Below, piece by piece: positions 57,389-64,000 of a stretch of 64,000 bases of DNA. The position numbers and the translations under genes were made by a program. Below the pieces are notes generated by a model. The model searched no databases, was not told where the DNA came from, and saw only the letters and a list, made by a program, of their open reading frames with translations. The DNA is from Paramyrothecium sp. XJ0827 (taxonomy: Eukaryota; Ascomycota; Sordariomycetes; Hypocreales; Stachybotryaceae). The stretch covers positions 2,852,001 to 2,916,000 of the forward strand of contig JAJFPB010000003.1 in NCBI GenBank assembly GCA_020881915.1. The letters run 5' to 3'. Position 1 is the stretch's first letter, and the number at the start of each line of letters is the position of its first letter.

Positions 57389-57481
57389 GGTCATCAATCA
57401 TAACCATCATCATCCCACAGAGCATACTGATACTAGCATGTCTCCAGCACGAACCGGAGTCCTTTGCTGCCCTGCACGGCG

Positions 57482-59335
57482 TTAGTCAATGAATAGCAGC
57501 GTGGCAGTGGGGTGGCCTACCGTCCGAGGCATGGGAATAAAATAATCAGAAGCCATTTCAGAGTCTTTCGCTGTCGTCTCAAAAATCTTCAAGACACCGA
57601 CATCACCGGGCATGCGATCGCCGTGGCGACTCCCTCGCCCGGCGCTGCCCCAGCGACGAAATAGCTTCGCCAGCATCAGGTACAGTTCCGCATATGCGAG
57701 GTGGTCGCCTTGGTAATGGCGTGACCCTTCAAAGATGACGAGATGCTTCTCCAACCCCACAGCTTCCGCCTCGAGCCATCGCTCTGGGCGGAAAGCCTTG
57801 GGGTCCGGGAAGATCGCGGCATCCATGACGGTGATGTACGGGCTCGTGGTCACTGCGGTCCCCGGCTTGAACTTCCACTGCTGTCCCGATTCCGGATCGC
57901 GGCAGACGAGCGTCTCGTCGGCAGGGATGCGGGCGGGCCGGCTGCTGGTCCCGATGGCAAGTCGCAGTGATTCTTTGACCACCGCGCGCAAGTACGGGAG
58001 CGCCTCCAGCTGCGCCAGAGGAACGATCTCGTTTGGGTCCGGGATAGCGGTAAATAGCTCGTCTCGCAACGCTCGCAGCGTAGACGGTCGGTTCAAGAGG
58101 TGGAAGGTTGCCAGAGACAGTGTCCAAGACACGGTTAGGGTCCCGCTTTGGATAAGAATCTGGCCTTCGTGTGCAAGTCGGGCCGGTGTCTTTTCCTCAG
58201 GGGAGAGCGTCTCGGTGGAGAGCAGTTCGTGAAAGATGGTAGGGTGGCTGACGTCAAATGCCCATTTCTCCGTGTTTGTGGTCGCCTGGATGTCCATAAC
58301 TTGTGCGAGAATGTCCTTTTTCATCTTCCGAAGTCCAGACCAGCCTAATGAGTTAGCCAGGTCCCTCAAAGGCCATGGAATAAACATACCAGGTATCCAG
58401 CGGTTAGAGACAGATTCGGGAAGACTGTTAACGATGGTCAGCGTCCAGCCAGCATGCTTGATGAGGCGGCCCAGGTGGGTCCCCATCAACATGCTGTCTG
58501 TGACTTCTGCACCATAGTCGGACTCCTCAACTGCGTGGGTCAGTGAGCGTTCGTGAGCGAGGGGTATGTAAACTTACTCAAGTGATTGCATCGAGAGAAT
58601 GCGTACTCGTTGATCACATCTAGCCAAGTTAGGAGAAGTGTGGATGCTATTAGGATGGGTGAACATACCATTGGTGTAAGCGGAGAAAGGGTACATGACG
58701 TTCAGCGGCCGTCCGCCTCCAAGAGCGGCGTGCTTGGCAAATGAATGGAGGAGCGCATCGGCCCTTTCCTCGATCAGAAGCTGCAGTTTCCTGACATTCT
58801 GAACCGAGAAAAAAGAATCCAATGCCGGAGGCCGTGGCTTGTAGTCATGATTGATGGTAGTAAGGGCGTTATCTGGCGACTGTGAGTAACTGCTAGGGGT
58901 GGACGGACCAGGACACATACGAGAGGCACCAAACTGTAGACAATTAGTTCAAGTCCCGTGGCAGCTAAGTGTACGTGTGCATACCTGTTTTGTACAAAAG
59001 TTCCAGCTTTCGCGCGGGCGCACGAAGCCGGAGTAGAGCTCAGAGTGAGAGTCGGAGATCTTGACGTGCACCTCCCAGGGGTTGATGCGAACGACAGGCC
59101 CGTACTTCTCGTGCAGCTCGATGATCTTGAAGGTATACTGACCACCGAGGATAACGTCGTAGTAGAACTCGTAGAGCTGGGTCAGGGCGGCCAGCTTGGG
59201 TCCAGGGAAGCGGGCGAGGGGGCTGAGCCACAGGCGCTGGACCGCAAGGGCGACGAAGGAGACGACGAGCGCACCGGCGACCAGGTGCGTCGTCTGCTCC
59301 CTCATCAGGAAGCCCAGCGGGTTGATGAAGGCCAT
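57482..59335 (-). CDS. Cytochrome P450-like protein lacking the heme cysteine
   Basis: The model is complement(join(57482..58344, 58390..58530, 58578..58619, 58669..58872, 58921..58933, 58985..59335)), 537 residues. All joints are in phase, including a 13-nt exon. An N-terminal membrane anchor (HLVAGALVVSFVALAVQRLW) precedes LARFPGPKLAALTQLYEFYY. The I-helix region (GTLTVSWTLSLATFHLL), the K-helix KESLRL (ExxR) and FRPERWLE are normal for the benzoate-hydroxylase/trichothecene-oxygenase kind of fungal P450. The heme loop reads FEGSRHYQGDHLAYAEL, where FxxGxRxCxG is expected. The thiolate Cys is a Tyr (TAC; one G-to-A change from TGC) and one residue before it is missing. Monooxygenase activity is therefore unlikely; it may be a recent pseudogene or have a non-catalytic role. 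No partner biosynthetic genes are seen. Confidence 0.8.
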
Positions 59336-62300
59336 GGCGGTCGCTCAGAGGACGAACGACCTGGCCACTTGAATGATCATGGGTGGACTGTGGTTGGTGT
59401 TGGGCTGGCCGAGGCGGCAGCCATCAGCGGTGGAGAGGAAGCATCAAGAAGGGTCTGCAGGAGGACTGCGGGCAGCTGGGCATTTGTAGTCCAAGTAAAG
59501 CCGCGTCCTTTGCGCTTGACCTCCTGTTCGGGGTCGCGGTCGTGGTCCTGGTCGAGCGTTGGTTTGGCTTGTGGAGCCACGATGTAGCGGTGACGGACCT
59601 CAATCTCTAGCAAACAAACCCAACCCCGGGATGGTTGGTAGTAGCTCTGCTGCTTGCTTCGCTGTTCCTGCACGACAAGCGCGACGCAGGACGGCTCGCG
59701 ATTGGATGATGGGTCGGCCCCGAAGCCCAAGTCCGACCTCTGGAGACCGCATTGGGGTGGTTGCGCCAATGAAGCCGCGGCGGGTGGCAGGGGAAGCAAG
59801 GGGTCTGCAGCCGGGCTAATGCACGCTGGGCGGGACCATCAGGCCTTCACGCACGATGCTCAGGTGAAGCGCCTGACCGTCATTTGGTCGGCGAGCAAAG
59901 GGTTGAAAGGAAAGGGGCGCGTTGGTATCGTGGTTATGTTGTTTGGGACAAGTGTGCAGGGCGAGGTTGCGCTCCGTAAGTACCTTATTGCCCTTGTGCG
60001 AGCCGTAAGGGCAGGCGGTAATTGTGTGGTGCTTCACCTCGCAAATACAAATACACACATTTTCCATTACGAGACATGCAGATCCCGGGGACGCACGGAT
60101 TCCTGCAGCAGAGAATTTTGGGTGCGAACACCCGCTGCATTTTGCTGATCTTGGCTCTTCGGGCAATTCTGGATGGGCGCTGGAGATGGTTCTTGATCGC
60201 TCGGGCCTTCACCTGCTGAGTGACTAACTTATCGTGCATGCACGCACGCACGTACTCATTCAAGCCAGGTTTCGTCACAGCTCGCGTTGGGAGTAGCACG
60301 GCAGCACGAGTCGATGCTACGTTGCGCCGTGTCTGCATTTCAAAATGACGATTCCTTGGAAGTCTGCTCTTTTAGAAGACGAGGAATACGATACTTGCAT
60401 GCATGGAACACTCGCATGTGGCGTGAACAGTGTTGCTGACCATTGGAATGCAGAGCGTTCAAGAGGCAGCATGCATATTATATTACCCAGTTATGATATT
60501 TGGGCTGTCCCCATCCTTGGACACTGTAAATTCGGTGATTGCTGTGATCAGAAAATAGAACATTGCGATTTGAGGAGGCCAATCCCCATGAAGTAGAGTT
60601 GCACCACGCTGTTGAATGCCCACCCTGTAGAATATGTTGAATCACATCGCGGCGTCAACCATTGGTTGCCACTGCATAGTTTGTACTATTTGGGACTATT
60701 ACTACCTTATTGGAAATCCTATACTATTCTTATTTTAAGTATGTCCGTGCTTCATGGAGATACCTTATTCTATAAGCCAAAATAGGGAGGATTGGGCATA
60801 TCTCTGCTGCTGCATTCTCTAGTGGTTCCCTCCTGCCCTCGGGGTGCCGGGTCATGTCCCGGGTAGCCGAGTGGCTGCTGGGACAATGCAGGGTTTGTTC
60901 TCGACAACAACATCGCAGCAATGAGCAGCTAAAACTCTGCCTCGCAAGCTGCTGAGACCGCGTCCAGGTGGGTTTGGCCAGACTGGCAGCCGATGCAGCT
61001 CATTGATCAGCTATCTTGTGGGCGTCGGTCATGTGGCCCGCACTCACCAATTGCATGATAACAAACAAAACAGAAACCACCCAGCTGCCACCCGCTGCAG
61101 GGACTGGCAATATGTGGTGTCTTCCCAATGGTCGCCTCGGATCGGGGAATAAACTCGGACACACCGCGAGGCTGATCGAGGCTTGATGTGACGGCTGCTG
61201 TAGACAAGTCAAAGATGGCGCCGGCATGCATGAGCTTGTTTGCTGATCACACGTGCCCGGACCGAACACCACCGCTCCAAGCATGAACGATGAGCACGCT
61301 TCATGCAGGAGAGTCCCCTCTGTGACGTCGGAAGCTGCACGGCGACGGATGTGGGAGCCTTCCCACGCTTAACCTCCGTGCTGCATGAGCAACCAGGGCC
61401 TTCGTTGCCCGGTCGTGATCCCAAGCCAATGGTCCCTGGATCTGGCCTGGCTGCTGCCCTGAACCAACGCCCGTGGCTTCTTGCAGGCCCAGCGGTGTAA
61501 CGCGAGTCCTCGCCCGCAGCGCAAGGCGTTCGCCCGAACCGTAGAAGGAGATTGGCGATAAGATGCGCAGCCGGGACATGCCGCTGTTTCTGCGACCGTG
61601 GTTCGATTGGCCTCCGGAATTGCCTTGCCTGGATCACGATGGCTTCGCTTCCCCCGCAAACCCCCACGCCCGGCATCTGGGATCAGGGTTCCATTTTCTT
61701 CAACGGCCGCTTTGGCCGATCCACTGCGACCGCTCAGCCGCGCTAAAGCAAGAACCACAGGCGCATTCCTTGCCGGGCAGTCGGAGGCAGAGCTCGAAGC
61801 CGGAAAGGGAACGCCCTTCTCGACGTCTTTAAAAACCCTGCGTCGCCGCACGTTATCTTCGACGCTCATTTCGCAAAAATCCTCGCCCAGAACCATGGTC
61901 CTCTCGTCGATCACCGTCGGAGAGGCTGACCAACCACAAAACACCACCACTCAGTCTGTGCGACGTGGCATGCAGATAGCCCGAGATAATTATTTCCTCT
62001 TTTGTAGGCTCATGATCCTTCTCCCACGTTGCGTGTCCTTGTGAAACTGGACACAGGCACGCCCCAGAGGAACTGAATATGCCTTCCTCCGCACGACCAG
62101 CGTCGACCTGTGCCCGTAGCCCTGGTCTTGCAAACTTGGAGCTCCGCAGTGGCGATTATATGGTCCGGGCTTGATAACTTCTCCAGACCAGCTCACGCGG
62201 GTCCGCGGCCGATATCACATGATCGCTTGCCACGTTGGCGCAACCGCCGGTAACGCATCTTCTACTCATCCTGGCTCGTTCATGGCAACGGCAAAACAGA

Positions 62301-64000
62301 ACGACATTCGTCTGTCAATCGAGAGTCTGCTAGCTCTTCGCGCTTCGCACCATGTCCGCAACGCTTCGGTCACATTAGCATTGGAACTCGGAGTGGACCC
62401 CGCCGACGCAAATCCATAAAGAAGAGTATTATTCCACAGGTATCATGGAGTTTCATGTGTATGAGCAAGTCTAAATCCTGTTGCACCCTTTTGCCTGGGC
62501 GTGTCCCATTCCCGTACCCATTCCGATCCCGTCTATTTTTTCCCGGCCTTTGCGAAAGGCGTTACCCCAACTCCTTAAACACCCAAGAAGGAATCCGTAT
62601 AATCATCGAACGCCGCAATCGCTCGGTGGAGATAGCAAAGTGGCTAGACGACCATGTCAGCGGGTTGTTGATGGCTCAGTGGCCTGAAGAGACATACCTG
62701 ACTGGTGCAGCCCGTCAGGGCTTCCGAGCGGCTAGAGAGAAGGATTCGGGCGTTATTTGCCTGGCCGCGGCGGCTTCGGGGCATTCGGCTTGATCACGCC
62801 AGTGGTGTCGTACGGTCCTCGCGCCATGTTGCGTTGTGCAGGTGCCTGTTTCGGCGACAAGTGTTTGTGATTGTGATGTGAGGTGGGCTGCGATGAGAGA
62901 GCAGCGACAGGGAGGAGGGGAAGAGTGTGGCAATGTCGCAAAGAGGAGAGTGTCTTGGAGATGAGGAGGGTAAGAACAAGCCCCGAATGAAGGCGAGCCG
63001 TGATTTTTTAAATCATCCACCAAAATTTTTGAAACTTCTTATTTCTTCCCGGTACCTCTTCGCCAGGCCCAGAGGGCAGGGGTGTCGCTCGCGTGGCTTT
63101 ACCTTGGGCTTACCGATCTTGCGGTCTACCCATGAGCGGTCAAAGTAGACCAAAACTAACCCCTGGATGGCCAACCGTCCCGAGTACGTTGTCCCTTCTC
63201 GTCAATTTCTTTGACAAAAGCCCTGGACCCGGACAGGGGGGACCCTCGTCCAGTAGCTTGTTCGAGACGGACAGTGGCAGGAAAATGTTGGGATGACGAA
63301 GAAGAAATACGCTTGAAAGATGGGATGAGACTTGGACTGTGGCGACGACGTCAGGCTTCGAAGGGCTGGATTTACACGGTGTCGATCGGTGAGCACAGCG
63401 GAACGGAACATCGACGGGGGAAAAAGAAACGAAAAAAAAGAGAGCCACCATGTAACAAAGGGATTCCAGGGGGGTGCGATTGCGAGGGTTTGCTAAGCGG
63501 CAGCGGCTACGACAACAAGCAAAAATTCACATTTCCACCGGATACTTGCTGGCTATTTTGTGTTACCGCCTGCGATTCAAGAAGCAAGCCTTGGCCTAAA
63601 TGGCGAGCCACATGGGGGATTGGGCACAACGACATATGACGGAAGATGTGGAGGCTTCTCAGCTATGACTCCTTCGTGCGCTGGAGGAACGCAGGACAAG
63701 CTGGCTGCGGCAGCAACCCGAACAGCTCTCGGCACCTGACGATGGAAATGGAGGAGATAACGAGGGGGGAAAACGGCGCACAAGATGTGTAGCACCTTCG
63801 CCGACACAAGTCGGTCCTGAAATATGCTGCTTTCCACCGTGGCCAGCCTCGGCGCGTACGTGACCCGAAAGCCTCGTGTATGAAGGCTCTCTGTGTCCAT
63901 CATCCTGCATTCATTTTAGGACCACATTTCCGAGCAGGGGGGAGCTGATGGGTGACCAGACGACAAAGCAACGGTTCGATATCCTCAAACCGGCTTCATC
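59336..64000. other. Gene-free stretch to the window edge
   Basis: Many short frames are open on both strands, but I find no domain, splice-consistent exon chain or RNA gene. The first ~250 bp should hold the P450 promoter. A short minus-strand frame at 62753-62941, ending in PNAPKPPRPGK, might be the last exon of a small gene, without support. Confidence 0.45.

Larger units (their letters stand above)
55967..57481. other. No gene recognised; repeated KGDLK words
   Basis: Three places (56036, 56704, 57006) read Met-x-Lys-Gly-Asp-Leu-Lys plus Ser-rich sequence in open frames of different length. The 31-bp minisatellite lies between the second and third. Confidence 0.4.

Noticed and set aside
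62753..62941. Short minus-strand frame ending PNAPKPPRPGK
   Set aside because: Could be a last exon, but no upstream acceptor or preceding exon could be identified.

Overview
The window is nuclear DNA of a filamentous ascomycete, most likely a sordariomycete and probably one of the Hypocreales. The evidence is short (45-60 bp) GT-AG introns with CTAAC-type branch points, a 460-residue tef1 with many introns near its 5' end, several Zn2Cys6 regulators, an Sls1 and an Nse3 orthologue, and repeats carrying transition mutations of the kind left by repeat-induced point mutation (RIP). The species cannot be fixed from sequence alone. Gene models below were joined by hand from splice signals and checked for reading-frame closure.

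Region 0.7-13.1 kb is a compact core block: a MYND-finger protein, an intron-containing tRNA-Ser(GCT), a Zn2Cys6 factor, the small spliceosomal subunit SF3b5/Ysf3, the Smc5/6 subunit Nse3 (tail to tail with Ysf3), Sls1 (divergent from Nse3) and tef1 (convergent with Sls1). The tef1 model closes only if a 2-nt exon is included.

Region 13.1-34.2 kb is accessory DNA: AT-rich patches, minisatellites, a 58-unit GAA repeat, short LTR-like repeats (133-147 bp) and at least six relics of one gag-like family. Its members have a Gly-rich exon, a CCHC zinc knuckle split by an intron at the same codon, and a Gln-rich tail. Two relics sit directly next to an LTR-like repeat that could be their 3' LTR, so the family may be a gag-only retroelement. 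The conserved intron argues against simple copying through spliced RNA.

Region 34.2-54.1 kb mixes cargo-like genes: two Zn2Cys6 factors flanking a secreted Cys-rich protein, a broken APH-type phosphotransferase, a coiled-coil protein of unknown role, an FHA-kinase gene interrupted by two stops, an MFS transporter and a PD-(D/E)XK nuclease-like protein.

Region 54.9-59.3 kb holds a scrambled ribosomal DNA relic (28S, 18S and 5.8S pieces in non-native order), a 31-bp minisatellite, and a cytochrome P450 whose heme-ligand cysteine is replaced by tyrosine. From 59.4 to 64 kb I recognise no gene.
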